A stretch of 64,000 bases of DNA. Origin: Magnetospirillum molischianum DSM 120 (lineage in GTDB: Bacteria; Pseudomonadota; Alphaproteobacteria; Rhodospirillales; Magnetospirillaceae). Every line of letters starts with the position of its first letter. Within the stretch, counting starts at the first letter, position 1. The translations under genes and the position numbers were made by a program. Location: the NCBI RefSeq assembly GCF_000294655.1, contig NZ_CAHP01000001.1:209363-273362 (forward strand), given 5' to 3'. The notes under the pieces were generated by a model. The model saw only the letters and a list, made by a program, of their open reading frames with translations. It was not told the origin of the DNA and ran no database searches. Below, piece after piece: positions 36,522 through 46,753 of this stretch.

Positions 36522-37108
36522 ACTATGATCTCTCCTCGCGGCCCCCAAGCTGCGCAATCTCCGCAGTGAGGACATCGTGATTCTATGATTGAGCCAGAGG
36601 CTCGCCGCAAGCGTAAAGTCCTTCTAAGTTGGGTGCCCGCGCCGACAGCTGGTCTTCCCGCCATTCTGGGGTAGGGTATAAAATCAAATTGACACCACCA
36701 GACGTCGATGCAACAGTACGTTCCGTTATCGAGGGGCGGTCAAGGGGAATGCCCAGGCGAACGGCAGATCGGCGATGCGTTAAGGTTAATTCCGTGTATC
36801 CCGATCTATTATCGTGTCTGCGGCACATGTTTCTTTTGACACACGCCCCGTGTCGTTGCGGATTTCAGCCGTAATGTGCTCTAAGGTCGGGCACATGAAA
36901 CGGCGAAGCAGTGATGCGCGCCAACAATGGGACGTGGAGCGGCCTTAGCCGGTTCCGCCCCGGAGTGGGAGGCAGCGCTCCAGCGAAGGGTTAAATGTTG
37001 GCAGGCATAGTTTAGTCTGTTCAACTGAAGAGTTTGTCGTGGCGTGGTTTGCCATGACAGGCCCAGCCGCGCGGGACGTGCGCGGCAACCACTTTGGAGT
37101 GTAGACTC
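36522..37108. other. Long leader/intergenic region upstream of pucB1
   Basis: No convincing gene over 587 bp. It contains a copy of the puc promoter block (36681-36734), then about 375 bp before the first puc gene. The last 80 bp hold the dyad GTGGCGTGGTTTGCCATGAC and a GGAG ribosome site. A leftward open frame at 36583-36828 has no coding character. Confidence 0.55.
36681..36734 (+). promoter_or_regulatory. puc-type promoter block, distal to operon 1
   Basis: AAATCAAATTGACA ... CGTCGATGCAACAGTACGTTCCGTTATCGAGG aligns with the blocks before pucB2 and pucB3. TTGACA at 36689-36694 and AACAGT at 36712-36717 are 17 bp apart. It is about 375 bp from pucB1, against 50 bp in the other operons, so either operon 1 has a long leader or this is the remnant of a lost copy. 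Confidence 0.65.
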
Positions 37109-37252
37109 ATGGCTGAGAAGAGAAGCTTGTCGGGCCTGACCGAAGAGGAAGCGGTCGAGTTCCATGACCAGTTCAAGACCACCTTCAGCGCGTTCCTGAT
37201 CATCGCCGCCGTCGCGCACGTGCTGGTGTGGGTCTGGAAGCCCTGGTTCTGA
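37109..37252 (+). CDS. pucB: LH2 antenna beta polypeptide 1
   Basis: A 47-residue single-span antenna protein nearly identical to the LH2 beta chain of Phaeospirillum molischianum, with one extra Lys (MAEKRSLSG). The B850 bacteriochlorophyll ligand is His in VAHVLVW; the His 18 residues earlier (EFHDQF), next to the B800 site, is present. Ends KPWF. It inserts in the intracytoplasmic membrane and pairs with alpha in the LH2 ring. Ribosome site GGAG; the alpha gene starts 30 bp downstream. Confidence 0.96.
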   Translation: MAEKRSLSGLTEEEAVEFHDQFKTTFSAFLIIAAVAHVLVWVWKPWF

Positions 37253-37282
37253 TTTAGACCAATTCATTAGGGGGATTTTCCT

Positions 37283-37456
37283 ATGAGCAATCCGAAAGAC
37301 GACTACAAGATTTGGCTGGTCCTCAATCCGTCGACCTGGCTGCCCGTGATTTGGGTTGTCGCCGTTGTCGTGGCGATCTCCGTTCACGCCGCCGTTCTGG
37401 CCGTTCCGGGCTTCAACTGGATCGCCCTGGGTGCCGCTAAGAGCGCCGTGAAGTAA
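37283..37456 (+). CDS. pucA: LH2 antenna alpha polypeptide 1
   Basis: A 57-residue alpha chain starting [20 protein letters not shown]. Asp6 of the mature chain, the B800 ligand known from the P. molischianum LH2 structure, and the His in ISVHAAVLA that binds B850 are present, as is the W in GFNW. Differs from copy 2 at one residue (Leu/Ile 14). Ribosome site AGGGGGA upstream. Together with pucB it is transcribed as one unit. Confidence 0.96.
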   Translation: MSNPKDDYKIWLVLNPSTWLPVIWVVAVVVAISVHAAVLAVPGFNWIALGAAKSAVK

Positions 37457-37488
37457 TTCACTCTTAACAGAGTGCTTTACTGAACGGT

Positions 37489-37528
37489 TGCGGACGGATC
37501 CTGAGCGTTTCGCTCGGTTCCGTCCGCA
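37489..37528 (+). terminator. Hairpin after pucBA operon 1
   Basis: TGCGGACGGA and TCCGTCCGCA form a perfect 10-bp stem with an internal GAGCG/CGCTC extension; a weak T stretch follows (TATTTTAAGG). Likely terminator and 3' mRNA stabiliser, as known for puf/puc transcripts. A smaller stem CACTCT/AGAGTG lies at 37459-37474. Confidence 0.75.
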
Positions 37529-38170
37529 GCTATTTTAAGGGTGCGCTTGCACCATCGTCTGCCCCTGCCTTGGCGGATATCCACGATCTAGAGAATACGG
37601 GGCGCATTCAAGCTTTAAAGCTGAAGCAAGGCGCTCCAGCCGCCATTTAAGGCGGCGCCCAAGCGGGGCCAGTGCCCGGCCCCTCGGCGAGGCGCTTCAT
37701 AAATGCCTAGAGCGTGATGCGGATCTAAGATCTGCCAGTCTCTGGTCTTTCAGGCACAATTTTCCTGTCTCTCTCCGTAGAATCCCGCTGTCGCGCGTCC
37801 GCGCGCTGGATGGTACCCGGCATTCGGTGCTGTCTCAGGCATGCCGTTGTCGATCGCTTGCGTTTGTCGTCCTTATATGATTCGCGAGCGCCTCGCCGGG
37901 CGTTGCTCTCTGGCCACAGGACCAATGCTCGCAAGAGTTAAGGCGGCTACTTTGATCCCGTAGGCGCTCCGAGTGCCTTGCGCAGTGATCTCTGGCACCA
38001 TTACGGCGTGTTAAAATTCTCAGAGCATTGCTCCGCTCAGGTAGAATCAGCGCGATACGTTTGCGACGTAAGGGGATGCTTTCTGGAAGTTTTTACCCTT
38101 AATATAAGGTGTCCTTCCCGCGCCTTCGGTTTTCCTCCGCGAGGGAAGATCAAAGTTTTGCGTCAGGGCA
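37529..38170. other. Non-coding spacer between puc operons 1 and 2
   Basis: About 640 bp with several short dyads (for example GCCGCC/GGCGGC near 37640) but no frame with coding character. It may be decayed sequence left by operon duplication, or hold regulatory sites I cannot name. Confidence 0.5.
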
Positions 38171-38226
38171 AAATCGAATTGACAGAGAGGGGCGTCGGTG
38201 CAAGATTACAGTCCGTTAATGAGGCC
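38171..38226 (+). promoter_or_regulatory. puc promoter block, operon 2
   Basis: AAATCGAATTGACA ... GGCGTCGGTGCAAGATTACA, then GTCCGTTAATGAGGCC. TTGACA at 38179-38184 and AAGATT at 38202-38207 are 17 bp apart, about 70 bp before pucB2. The CGTCNNTGCAANNTTAC element between and over the -10 is shared by all three blocks and is a candidate regulator site. Confidence 0.7.
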
Positions 38227-38276
38227 TTGCAGCGACGAGTTCCGCCGCTGCCCCCCATTATCTTGGAGTTCAAAAC

Positions 38277-38417
38277 ATGGCTGAAAGAAGCTTGTCGGGT
38301 TTGACCGAAGAAGAAGCGGTTGAGGTCAATGACCAGTTCAAGACCACCTTCTCTGCGTTCCTGATCCTCGCCGCCGTCGCGCACGTGCTGGTGTGGGTTT
38401 GGAAGCCCTGGTTCTGA
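38277..38417 (+). CDS. pucB: LH2 antenna beta polypeptide 2 (His17 to Asn variant)
   Basis: A 46-residue beta chain, same as copy 1 over most of its length but without the extra Lys. Mature residue 17, His in the known P. molischianum chain and in copies 1 and 3, is Asn here (VEVNDQF). The B850 ligand His35 is intact. The equivalent histidine in purple-bacterial LH2 contacts B800, so this subunit may bind or tune B800 differently. Ribosome site TTGGAG upstream. Overall antenna identity is certain. Confidence 0.95.
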   Translation: MAERSLSGLTEEEAVEVNDQFKTTFSAFLILAAVAHVLVWVWKPWF

Positions 38418-38434
38418 TTTTCGACTTTTCTTAG

Positions 38435-38620
<186 letters not shown>

Positions 38621-38655
38621 TTCACTCTTAACAGAGTGTTTTATTGAACGGGTTG

Positions 38656-38700
38656 CGGACGGGACTTGAGCGTAGCGCTCGGTCCCGTCCGTAGCTTTTT
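38656..38700 (+). terminator. Terminator after pucBA operon 2
   Basis: CGGACGGGAC and GTCCCGTCCG pair perfectly with an inner GAGCG/CGCTC stem, followed by TAGCTTTTT. The design matches the hairpins after operons 1 and 3, with base changes on both arms that keep pairing. Confidence 0.85.
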
Positions 38701-38929
38701 CAGGGGTCGCTTCGGCGGCTTCCTCCCTTCGTCAGTATGACGAAGCGCGGGTTATGCCCGTCCTCTGCGCTTGGCGCAGAAACCACCATCATACTTCGAA
38801 ACAAGGTTGTCCGGTCTCTCCCGGCTGCTTTCGTGTGCAATGATGATTGCGGATGCGCCCACCCGGCGAGGGGCAATACAATCGGCCAGTTCACTGGCCG
38901 ATTGTATTAAGGCGCGAAAGACACGAACC

Positions 38930-40948
38930 CTATCGCGAATCCGGTTTTTTTCCTCGCCCAGCCATTTTGCCTTTCGCCAGCGGCGGCGGGCGGCGTGGCG
39001 GTATGGCGGCGTGGCACGGTCTGGTTCCGCCTCTGGGCACCAGATGATGAGGGCCGGAACCGATCAGATCGGCTCGGCCCATCCGCATCAACGCCTCGCG
39101 CAGGATGGGGGCGTTTTCGGGATCGTGCCAACGCAGGAACGCTTTGTGCAGGCGGCGCTGGCGCAGTCCTTTGGCTGTGAAGACCGTTCCCTCGTCGCGC
39201 TGTACCGGGCGGAGCGGGTTGTGGCCGCTGTGATACATCGAGGTCGCCAGGGTCATCGGCGAGGGCAGGAAGGTTTGGACCTGATCGAGGCGGTAATCGT
39301 TGCGCTTTAGCCACAAGGCAAGGTTCAGCATGTCTTCGTCGGTGGTACCGGGGTGGGCGGCGATGAAATAGGGGATCAGTCGCAGCCGTTTTCCCGACCG
39401 CCGTGCCGAGGCTTCGAACATGGCACGGAAGCGTTCGAACACATCCAGCCCCGGCTTCATCATCAGTGACAGCGGCCCCGGTTCGGTGTGCTCGGGGGCG
39501 ATTTTCAGGGTGCCGCCGACATGATGGCGGACCAGTTCATCAACATAGGCCGGGCTGTGCAGGGCGATGTCGTAGCGGACGCCCGAGGCGACCGAGACGG
39601 TATGGATTCCCGGCACGGCGCGGGCGGCGCGATAGAGCGCCACCAGCGGCGCGTGGTCGGTGACCAGCGAAGGGCAGGGGGCCGGGAACAGGCACGATAG
39701 CCGCCGACACTTAGCCTGAGCGCGAGGCTTGCCGCATCCCAGCCGCCACATGTTGGCGGTTGGGCCGCCGAGGTCGGAAATCGCGCCGGTGAATCCGGCG
39801 GTGCAGTCACGGATGGTGGCGATTTCGCGCAGTACCGATTCGGCCGACCTGTTCTGGACGATTCGGCCTTCGTGGGTCGTGATCGAACAGAAGGTACAAC
39901 CGCCGAAGCAGCCCCGCACGATCGCGACCGAGAAACGGATCATCTCCCAGGCGGGAATGCGGCCCTGGCCGTGGCCGGGATGGGGAGCGCGGGCATAAGG
40001 AAGCTCGTGCACGGCGTCGAGATCTGGGGTGGCTAACGGCAGGGGCGGCGGGGCCAGCCACACATCTTTATCGCCGTGGCGCTGCACCAATGCGCGGGCG
40101 TTGAACGGGTTGGTTTCGGCATGCAGCACTCGGGTTGCATGGGCGTACAGCACTGGATCGTCGCGAAGTTGTTCGAACGAGGGCAACCGCACCACCGTTC
40201 GGTCGGAATCGGCGGCGGAAGGGGCCGGGGGATGAATCCCGTCCAGTCCGCTTTCATCGATCACGGTCCACCCATCGGGAACTGTGTCGCGCACGGTGGC
40301 CGTGCCGCGGATATCGCCCATCGCACGGAGAGACTCGCCTTGTGCGGCGCGGTGGGCGATATCGATTACCGCGCGTTCGCCATTACCAAACACCAGCAGA
40401 TCGGCCTTGGCATCAAGCAGGATCGAGCGGCGCAGCTTCTCGGACCAGATGTCGAAATGAGCGACACGGCGCAGGGACGCTTCGATCCCGCCCAGTACGA
40501 TGGGGACGTCACGAAATGCCTCACGGCAGCGCTGGGCATAGACGATCACGGCGCGGTCGGGCCGTTTGCCGCCTTCGCCGCCGGGGGTATAGGCGTCATC
40601 GGAGCGGATGCGACGGTCGGCAGTATAGCGGTTGACCATCGAATCCATGTTGCCCCCGGTGACGCCGAAGAACAGTCGGGGCCGTCCCAGCGCCGCGAAG
40701 GCGTTGGGTCCGCTCCAATCCGGTTGGGCGATGATTCCCACCCGGAAGCCTTCGGCTTCGAGAACCCGGCCGATCACCGCCATCCCAAAGCTGGGGTGAT
40801 CGACATAGGCATCGCCGGTGACCAACACGACGTCGCAACGCTCCCACCCCAACCGATCCATCTCGGCGCGGGTCATTGGTAGATGGGGAGCCGGTTGGCG
40901 CGGCCTCGGCCGCGAGAACAGGGTGGGGGGAAGCGAAAGAGTCTCCAC
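38930..40948 (-). CDS. YgiQ-family radical SAM protein
   Basis: A 672-residue protein of the UPF0313/YgiQ group: an N-terminal cobalamin-binding-like half ([21 protein letters not shown]) followed by a radical SAM domain with the CxxxCxxC cluster in [18 protein letters not shown] near residues 344-356. Family length and order are normal. The substrate is unknown for the family. Its start at 40948 is six bases from the stop of the upstream oligopeptidase gene, so the two are co-transcribed. Confidence 0.9.
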   Translation of the reverse strand: METLSLPPTLFSRPRPRQPAPHLPMTRAEMDRLGWERCDVVLVTGDAYVDHPSFGMAVIGRVLEAEGFRVGIIAQPDWSGPNAFAALGRPRLFFGVTGGNMDSMVNRYTADRRIRSDDAYTPGGEGGKRPDRAVIVYAQRCREAFRDVPIVLGGIEASLRRVAHFDIWSEKLRRSILLDAKADLLVFGNGERAVIDIAHRAAQGESLRAMGDIRGTATVRDTVPDGWTVIDESGLDGIHPPAPSAADSDRTVVRLPSFEQLRDDPVLYAHATRVLHAETNPFNARALVQRHGDKDVWLAPPPLPLATPDLDAVHELPYARAPHPGHGQGRIPAWEMIRFSVAIVRGCFGGCTFCSITTHEGRIVQNRSAESVLREIATIRDCTAGFTGAISDLGGPTANMWRLGCGKPRAQAKCRRLSCLFPAPCPSLVTDHAPLVALYRAARAVPGIHTVSVASGVRYDIALHSPAYVDELVRHHVGGTLKIAPEHTEPGPLSLMMKPGLDVFERFRAMFEASARRSGKRLRLIPYFIAAHPGTTDEDMLNLALWLKRNDYRLDQVQTFLPSPMTLATSMYHSGHNPLRPVQRDEGTVFTAKGLRQRRLHKAFLRWHDPENAPILREALMRMGRADLIGSGPHHLVPRGGTRPCHAAIPPRRPPPLAKGKMAGRGKKPDSR

Positions 40949-40953
40949 GCGCC

Positions 40954-42741
40954 TTACATCCGCTCCAGTTCGTCGATGAAGCCGATCACGACGTCCAGCC
41001 CTTGACGCCAGAAATCGGGATTAGCGGCGTCCAGCCCGAACGGGGCCAGCAGGTCGCCGTGGCGCAATGTGCCTCCCGCCCGCAGCATGTCGAGATAGCG
41101 GTCGGGGAAGCTGGGAACGGTTCCGCCGGCATGGGCGGAATAGAGCGAGTTCACCAGGCAATCGCCGAAAGCATAGGCGTAGACATAGAAGGGAGAGTGG
41201 ATGAAGTGAGGAATGTAGGTCCAGTAATTCTTGTATTCCTCATCGAAGCGGAATGTCGGTCCCAGGCTGTCGGTCTGGACCTGCATCCACAATTCGCCGA
41301 TCCGTTCCGGCGACAGCTCGCCCTGGCGACGTTCTTCGTGTACCAGCGATTCGAAATCGTAAAACGCGATCTGGCGCACGACAGTATTGAGCATGTCCTC
41401 GACCTTGCCGGCCAGCATGATCCGCCGCCGCCGGGGATCGATCTCGCGTTCCAGCAAGGCGCGAAAGGTCAGCATCTCGCCGAAGACCGAGGCCGTCTCG
41501 GCCAGGGTCAGCGGTGTGTCGGACATCAATCCGCCCTGACTACCGGCCAGGATCTGATGTACCCCGTGCCCCAATTCATGCGCCAGGGTCATCACGTCGC
41601 GGGTACGGCCCATGAAATTGACGAGAAGGTAGGGATGAACCGACGGCACGGTGGGATGGGCGAACGCGCCGGGCGATTTGCCGGGGCGTGTGGGGGCGTC
41701 GATCCAGTTATTGTCGAAGAAGCGGCGTCCCAAGGCTTCCATCTCGGGCGAGAACGCGCCATAGGCTCCCAACACGATGTCGCGGGCCTCGTCCCAGCTA
41801 TAAAGCCGGTCGTCATCGTCGGGCAGGGGCGCGTTGCGGTCCCAGTAATCGAGCATCTCGACCCCGAACCATTTCGCTTTCAGCGCATAATAGCGGTGAG
41901 CTAATTCGCCGTAACAATCCTTGACCGCGGCGGCCAGGGCATCAACGACATGATCCTCGACCTGATTGGACAGGTTACGAAAGGATTGCGGGCGGGGATA
42001 ATGCCGCCAGCGGTCGTCGATCTCCTTTTCCTTGGTCAGCGTGTTGGTGATCAGCGCGAACAGCGGCGCGTTCTCACCCAGCACCCGACCCAGCGACTTC
42101 GCCGCTTCCTTGCGCTTGGCTCCGTCAGTGTCGGATAGCAGGTTCAGCGCTTCGGCCGACGTCAGGTCGCGGCCGCCGATCGGAAAGCGCAGCCGCGCCA
42201 TCGTCTCGTCGAACAGGCGGTGCCAGGCGGCGGTGCCGACGACATGCAGGTCGTGCAGCATCTTTTCCAGTTCGTCGGACAATTGATGTTCGCGAAAGAC
42301 CCGGATGTCGCGCAGCCAGGGCGCATAGCGTTGCGCCTCGGGCGCGGCCAGCAGCCGCTCTAGAGTCGCATCGTCAAGCCGGTTGATCTCCAGCGTGAAA
42401 AACAGAGTGTGGCTGGAAATCTCGGTGACTCGTTCCTGCATGCCTTGATAAAAGCGACCGCGTTCTGGGTCGGAAACATCCGCCGCATACAAGAGTTGCG
42501 CATAGGACATAATCCGTCCCAAAATGTCACCGATTCGTTCATATTCGATCAGCGCGGCACCAAAAACGGCACCGTTCAATTCGTGTAGCGTACTGGAATA
42601 GTGTTTTTCGAATGTCTTTGCGGCTTCAAAAGCAGTGGCGATGTCGTCCTTTAGGCGTGACGATTCAGGACTCGGATACAGATCGGAGAGATCCCATTCG
42701 GGAAGTTGGTTGTTCGCAACTGCGGAAGCCTTATGAGTCAT
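40954..42741 (-). CDS. pepF: Oligoendopeptidase F (M3 zinc metallopeptidase)
   Basis: A 595-residue M3B peptidase with the zinc site HELGHGVHQ near residue 387 and the downstream glutamate helix [13 protein letters not shown]. It cleaves short peptides in the cytosol. AAGGAG before ATG at 42741 sets the start; the open frame extends further only because no stop interrupts it opposite the acyl-CoA synthetase gene. The two genes are divergent with 67 bp between. Confidence 0.93.
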   Translation of the reverse strand: MTHKASAVANNQLPEWDLSDLYPSPESSRLKDDIATAFEAAKTFEKHYSSTLHELNGAVFGAALIEYERIGDILGRIMSYAQLLYAADVSDPERGRFYQGMQERVTEISSHTLFFTLEINRLDDATLERLLAAPEAQRYAPWLRDIRVFREHQLSDELEKMLHDLHVVGTAAWHRLFDETMARLRFPIGGRDLTSAEALNLLSDTDGAKRKEAAKSLGRVLGENAPLFALITNTLTKEKEIDDRWRHYPRPQSFRNLSNQVEDHVVDALAAAVKDCYGELAHRYYALKAKWFGVEMLDYWDRNAPLPDDDDRLYSWDEARDIVLGAYGAFSPEMEALGRRFFDNNWIDAPTRPGKSPGAFAHPTVPSVHPYLLVNFMGRTRDVMTLAHELGHGVHQILAGSQGGLMSDTPLTLAETASVFGEMLTFRALLEREIDPRRRRIMLAGKVEDMLNTVVRQIAFYDFESLVHEERRQGELSPERIGELWMQVQTDSLGPTFRFDEEYKNYWTYIPHFIHSPFYVYAYAFGDCLVNSLYSAHAGGTVPSFPDRYLDMLRAGGTLRHGDLLAPFGLDAANPDFWRQGLDVVIGFIDELERM

Positions 42742-42808
42742 GCGCTGTCTCCTTGTGCCGGTCGCAAATATAGGTATCACTGTAGCAGGGGAACAGGGAG
42801 ATCGTCGC

Positions 42809-44647
42809 ATGGAGGATATTCGCGCCTGCAAAAGCTTGCCGGGATTGTTTTTCGGCTGGGCGGCACGGCTGGGGGAAAAGCCGTTTCTGGTGGCGCGGCG
42901 TGACGGGGAATGGCGAACGCAATCTTGGCGCGCCGTTGCAGACGAAGTGCTTGCTCTGTCCGCTGGACTGGAACGGTTGGGGGTTACCGCAGGCGACCGG
43001 GTGGCGCTGATCGGCGAGAACCGGCCCGAATGGGCCATCGCAGATTTGGCGATCATGGCGACCGGGGCGATTACCGTTCCGGCTTATACGACCAATACTG
43101 TCGCCGATCATCGTCATATCCTGGATAATTCAGGGGCAAAGCTGGCGATCGTTTCGACTCCGGCTTTGGCTCATCGGGTTCTGGCCGCGGCTGCCGAAGC
43201 CAGCGCCCGTCCGGGAGTGATCGTGATCGATCCTCCTTTCGCGGAACCGCCCGAGGGAATCGTCCGCCATAGTTGGGATGAGGTGATGGCCCTGGGCCGC
43301 GCCAGCGGAGCCGAGGCGCATGTGCGCGCCCGTGTTGCCGGTCTGCGCCGCGACCATACCGCCTGTATCATTCACACGTCGGGAACCGGCGGTGTGCCCA
43401 AAGGGGTCATGCTGTCGCACGGCGCGATCCTGCATAACTGTTATGGTGCCGCCGTTCTGGTCGATGACCTGAATGGTGGCGTCCATTGCGACGAGGTGTT
43501 CCTGTCGTTTCTGCCGTTGTCGCATGCGTATGAGCATACGGCCGGGCTGTTCCTGCCGATCTCGATCGGCGCGACCATCTACTACGCTGACAGTATCGAG
43601 CACCTGTCCGCCAACATGCTGGAGGTCCGCCCGACCATCATGACGGCGGTGCCGCGTCTGTATGACAGCATCCGTATCCGTATCCTGAAGGGGTTGGGCA
43701 AGGTCGGTCGGTTGCGCCAGACTCTGTTCCATGCCGCTCTTTCCCTCGGTGAGCGCCGGATTGCCCAGGGGGGGCGGCTGGGGCCGCTCGACAGTCTTGC
43801 GGATCGGGTGCTGGACCGGGTGGTGCGCGATAAAATCCGCGACCGTTTCGGTGGACGGTTGAAGGCGTTCGTTTCCGGGGGGGCACCGCTGCCGCCCGAA
43901 GTCGGCCGCTTTTTCCTGTCGCTTGGCGTTACCATTCTGCAAGGCTATGGGCAGACCGAGGCGGCTCCGGTGATCAGCGTCAATCGTCCTGGCCGGGTCC
44001 GGGTCGAATCGGTCGGCCCGGTGATCGAAGGGGTTGAGATCCGCATCGCCGCAGATGGCGAGATCCTGGTGCGCGGCGAAATGGTGATGCAGGGCTATTG
44101 GCAGGACCCGGCCTCGACCGCCGCCGCGATCGATCCCGATGGGTGGTTGCATACCGGCGATATCGGGGTAATCGATCCCGATGGCAATTTGCGCATTACC
44201 GATCGCAAGAAGGATATCATCGTCAATTCCGGCGGTGACAATGTTTCGCCGCAGCGGATCGAGTGTCTGCTGACTCTTCAGCCCGGCATCGCCCAGGCGA
44301 TGGTGCATGGCGACCGTCGGCCGCATCTGGTGGCGCTGATCGTGCCCGACCCTGATCGGGTTCAGGCTTTGGGGGCTCCCGCGCGGGAGCGGGTGGTGAT
44401 CGAGCATCCTCGCCTTAAGGCCGAGATCGCCCATGCTGTCGAGCAGGTCAACGCCCATTTGGCTCCGGTCGAGCGGATCCGTCGCTTCACCGTGCTGGCC
44501 GAGCCGTTCTCGGTCGAGAACGGGTTGTTGACGCCGACGATGAAAATCCGCCGCCATCTGATCCGCGAAAGTCACGCCGCGATTCTGGATGGGATGTACG
44601 AAGACCGCTCCGTGCGGGCATCGCGGCCGAAGGTTGAAGCGATGTAG
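42809..44647 (+). CDS. Long-chain acyl-CoA synthetase (AMP-forming)
   Basis: A 612-residue adenylate-forming enzyme. Motifs in order: IIHTSGTGGVPKGVMLSHGA (P-loop, near 188), LSFLPLSHAYE, GYGQTEAAPVISVN, GWLHTGDIGVIDPDGNLRIT and RKKDIIVNSGGDNVSP; the C-terminal catalytic lysine region PTMKIRR follows. It activates fatty acids to acyl-CoA for beta-oxidation or lipid synthesis, probably membrane-associated. One Ser/Thr loop variation (SGTGG rather than SGTTG) is within family range. GGGAG before ATG at 42809 sets the start. Confidence 0.9.
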   Translation: MEDIRACKSLPGLFFGWAARLGEKPFLVARRDGEWRTQSWRAVADEVLALSAGLERLGVTAGDRVALIGENRPEWAIADLAIMATGAITVPAYTTNTVADHRHILDNSGAKLAIVSTPALAHRVLAAAAEASARPGVIVIDPPFAEPPEGIVRHSWDEVMALGRASGAEAHVRARVAGLRRDHTACIIHTSGTGGVPKGVMLSHGAILHNCYGAAVLVDDLNGGVHCDEVFLSFLPLSHAYEHTAGLFLPISIGATIYYADSIEHLSANMLEVRPTIMTAVPRLYDSIRIRILKGLGKVGRLRQTLFHAALSLGERRIAQGGRLGPLDSLADRVLDRVVRDKIRDRFGGRLKAFVSGGAPLPPEVGRFFLSLGVTILQGYGQTEAAPVISVNRPGRVRVESVGPVIEGVEIRIAADGEILVRGEMVMQGYWQDPASTAAAIDPDGWLHTGDIGVIDPDGNLRITDRKKDIIVNSGGDNVSPQRIECLLTLQPGIAQAMVHGDRRPHLVALIVPDPDRVQALGAPARERVVIEHPRLKAEIAHAVEQVNAHLAPVERIRRFTVLAEPFSVENGLLTPTMKIRRHLIRESHAAILDGMYEDRSVRASRPKVEAM

Positions 44648-44801
44648 ACGGGGTGGTGCTTGCCAGTGTTGCATTTGCCGTGCCGGCTGCACTATGAGTC
44701 GGCTCCCGACCGTGCCGTGCGGGGGCGTCTGACTGTTCCGTCGGGCCGTGTCGGCTTGCGCGCCCCAGGGTCGCGTTCACTCCTTTTTCAGGTGCTTTAC
44801 C

Positions 44802-46103
44802 ATGACTCCCGCCGCCAGGCTTCAGGCTGCCATCGACGTTCTGTCCGCGATTGAGAAATCGGCCAAGCCCGCCGATTCCGTTGCCGCCTCTTATTATCGC
44901 GACCGCCGTTATATCGGTGCCAAGGATCGCCGTGCCGTTGCCGAAGTGGTGTGGCGGGTGCTGCGCCGTCGCGCCCGGCTCGATTGGTGGCTTCAGACCT
45001 TCGGGCATACGGAGATCGACGCCCGCAGCCGGGTTCTGGCCGACATGGCGCTTGAAGGCATCCAGCCCGACCCTGATTTGTTTCGCGGTCCGCATTCGGC
45101 TTGGGCGCCCGAGCCGGAAGAACGGCGCTTCATGGAGCGGATGTTGGAACTGAAATCACCGTTCCACCGCGACATGCCGCCGCATGTGCGTTCGGAATAC
45201 CCGGAATGGATCGAGCCGCGTCTGACCGCTCTGTTCGGTGAGACGCTGGGCGAGGAAATGGGGGCGATGCGCGACGAAGCGCCGCTCGATCTGCGTGTCA
45301 ACGCTTTGAAGGCAACGCGCGAGCAGGCGATCGCCGCCCTGGCCGCCGAGAAGATCCGGGCCGAACCGACGGCGCTCTCGCCGTTGGGGCTGCGGCTGGC
45401 GTCGAGACTGCCGCTGGTTCAGATCCAGGCATGGCGCGACGGGCTGATCGAGGTCCAGGATGAAGGGTCGCAACTGGTTGCACTGATCGTCGGGGCCAAG
45501 CCGGGGATGGCGGTAGTCGATTACTGCGCCGGAGCCGGGGGGAAGACGCTGGCGCTGGCCGCGGCGATGGCTAATAAGGGACGCCTCGTTGCTTGCGACG
45601 TCGCTAGTTGGCGGGTTGACCGCGCCGGTGATCGGTTGCGCCGCGCCGGAGTCCACAATGTCACCCGGCGGGTGATCGAGGGCGAGTCCGACAAATGGAT
45701 CAAACGCTCGGCCGGAAGCTTCGATCGGGTTCTGGTCGATGCACCGTGCACCGGGACCGGAACTTGGCGGCGTAATCCCGATGCGAAGTGGCAGTTGGGC
45801 GAGTCCGACCTGCTCGAATTGATCGTTCGTCAACGCGACATCCTGACCAGCGCGGCGCGGCTGGTCCGTCCCGGCGGGCGGTTGATTCACGCCACCTGCT
45901 CGTTGATGACCGAGGAGAACGAGGCTCAGGTCGAGGCGTTCCTTGCCGCCCATCCCGATTATCGTCAGGTTCCGGTCGAAGAGGTGTGGGCCGAGACGAT
46001 TGGAACTTCCTGTCCGGTGCCGGGGCCGCATTTGCGCCTGACTCCGTTGCGTCACCATACCGATGGCTTTTTCGCATCGGTGCTGGAGCGGGCGGCGGGT
46101 TAA
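44802..46103 (+). CDS. RsmB/NOP2-type rRNA (cytosine-C5) methyltransferase
   Basis: A 433-residue SAM-dependent methyltransferase. SAM motif DYCAGAGGKTLALA, motif IV catalytic PC in VDAPCTGTGTWRRNPDAKW and motif VI Cys in HATCSLM, the two-cysteine chemistry of the Nop2/RsmB family, are all present. The N-terminal third is helical and NusB-like as in RsmB. Substrate (16S C967 in RsmB) is inferred, not shown. The frame runs 18 codons further upstream; AGGTG before ATG at 44802 is preferred. Confidence 0.9.
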   Translation: MTPAARLQAAIDVLSAIEKSAKPADSVAASYYRDRRYIGAKDRRAVAEVVWRVLRRRARLDWWLQTFGHTEIDARSRVLADMALEGIQPDPDLFRGPHSAWAPEPEERRFMERMLELKSPFHRDMPPHVRSEYPEWIEPRLTALFGETLGEEMGAMRDEAPLDLRVNALKATREQAIAALAAEKIRAEPTALSPLGLRLASRLPLVQIQAWRDGLIEVQDEGSQLVALIVGAKPGMAVVDYCAGAGGKTLALAAAMANKGRLVACDVASWRVDRAGDRLRRAGVHNVTRRVIEGESDKWIKRSAGSFDRVLVDAPCTGTGTWRRNPDAKWQLGESDLLELIVRQRDILTSAARLVRPGGRLIHATCSLMTEENEAQVEAFLAAHPDYRQVPVEEVWAETIGTSCPVPGPHLRLTPLRHHTDGFFASVLERAAG

Positions 46104-46190
46104 CCGCCGCTTCCCGCGCGGTGTGGGGGGAATGCGCTACGACGTAGGCACCATTTTTGCGGGATAAAGAGGAAAAGGTGTCGAGTCGAA

Positions 46191-46246
46191 AAATCGATTT
46201 GACTCCGGCAACCGTCAATGCAACATTACATTCCGTTAATGAGGCC
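46191..46246 (+). promoter_or_regulatory. puc promoter block, operon 3
   Basis: AAATCGATTTGACT ... CCGTCAATGCAACATTACA, then TTCCGTTAATGAGGCC. TTGACT at 46199-46204 and AACATT at 46222-46227 are 17 bp apart, 70 bp before pucB3. Close match to the operon 2 block, including the stretch past the -10. Confidence 0.7.
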
Positions 46247-46296
46247 CGGCAGCGGCGGACCCCGCTCGTTGCCCCCACCGTGATGGAGTTACATAC

Positions 46297-46437
46297 ATGG
46301 CTGAGAGAAGCTTGTCGGGTTTGACCGAACAGGAAGCCGCTGAATTCCACGGCCAGTTCCAGACCACTTTCCTGACCTTCCTCGTGTTCGCCGTTGCGGC
46401 GCACGTTCTGGTTTGGGCCTGGAAGCCCTGGTTCTGA
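46297..46437 (+). CDS. pucB: LH2 antenna beta polypeptide 3 (divergent)
   Basis: A 46-residue beta chain that keeps the frame MAERSLSGLTEQEA, the B800-side His17 (FHGQF), the B850 ligand His35 and the KPWF end, but has a distinct membrane core (TTFLTFLVFAVAAHVLVWAW), where copies 1 and 2 read SAFLI(I/L)AAVAHVLVWVW. Changes near the pigment can shift absorption, as in low-light B800-820 complexes; that is inference. Ribosome site TGGAG upstream. Confidence 0.95.
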   Translation: MAERSLSGLTEQEAAEFHGQFQTTFLTFLVFAVAAHVLVWAWKPWF

Positions 46438-46442
46438 TCTAG

Positions 46443-46640
<198 letters not shown>

Positions 46641-46673
46641 TCCTCACTTACGAGTGAGTTTACTCTGGTGATG

Positions 46674-46709
46674 CGGGCGGAACCTGAGCTTAGTGCTCGG
46701 TTCCGCCCG
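46674..46709 (+). terminator. Terminator after pucBA operon 3
   Basis: CGGGCGGAACC pairs with GGTTCCGCCCG (11 bp) around a loop with a GAGC/GCTC mini-stem; TTGTCTTTT follows. A second hairpin GTGGGGTC/GACCCCAC lies at 46719-46740, before the end of the leftward efflux operon. Confidence 0.85.
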
Positions 46710-46753
46710 TTGTCTTTTGTGGGGTCTGCTTCGACCCCACCCCGTTGCCAGCG

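Noticed and set aside
36735-37108. PpsR/CrtJ sites (TGT-N12-ACA) before pucB1
   Set aside because: Near candidates such as the TGT...ACA pair near 36826 have the wrong spacing; no proper match found.
40876-41904. 342-codon open frame on the plus strand
   Set aside because: Antisense to the oligoendopeptidase F and YgiQ genes, without start signals or domain.
43130-44692. 520-codon open frame on the minus strand
   Set aside because: Antisense to the acyl-CoA synthetase gene, low-complexity composition, no motifs.
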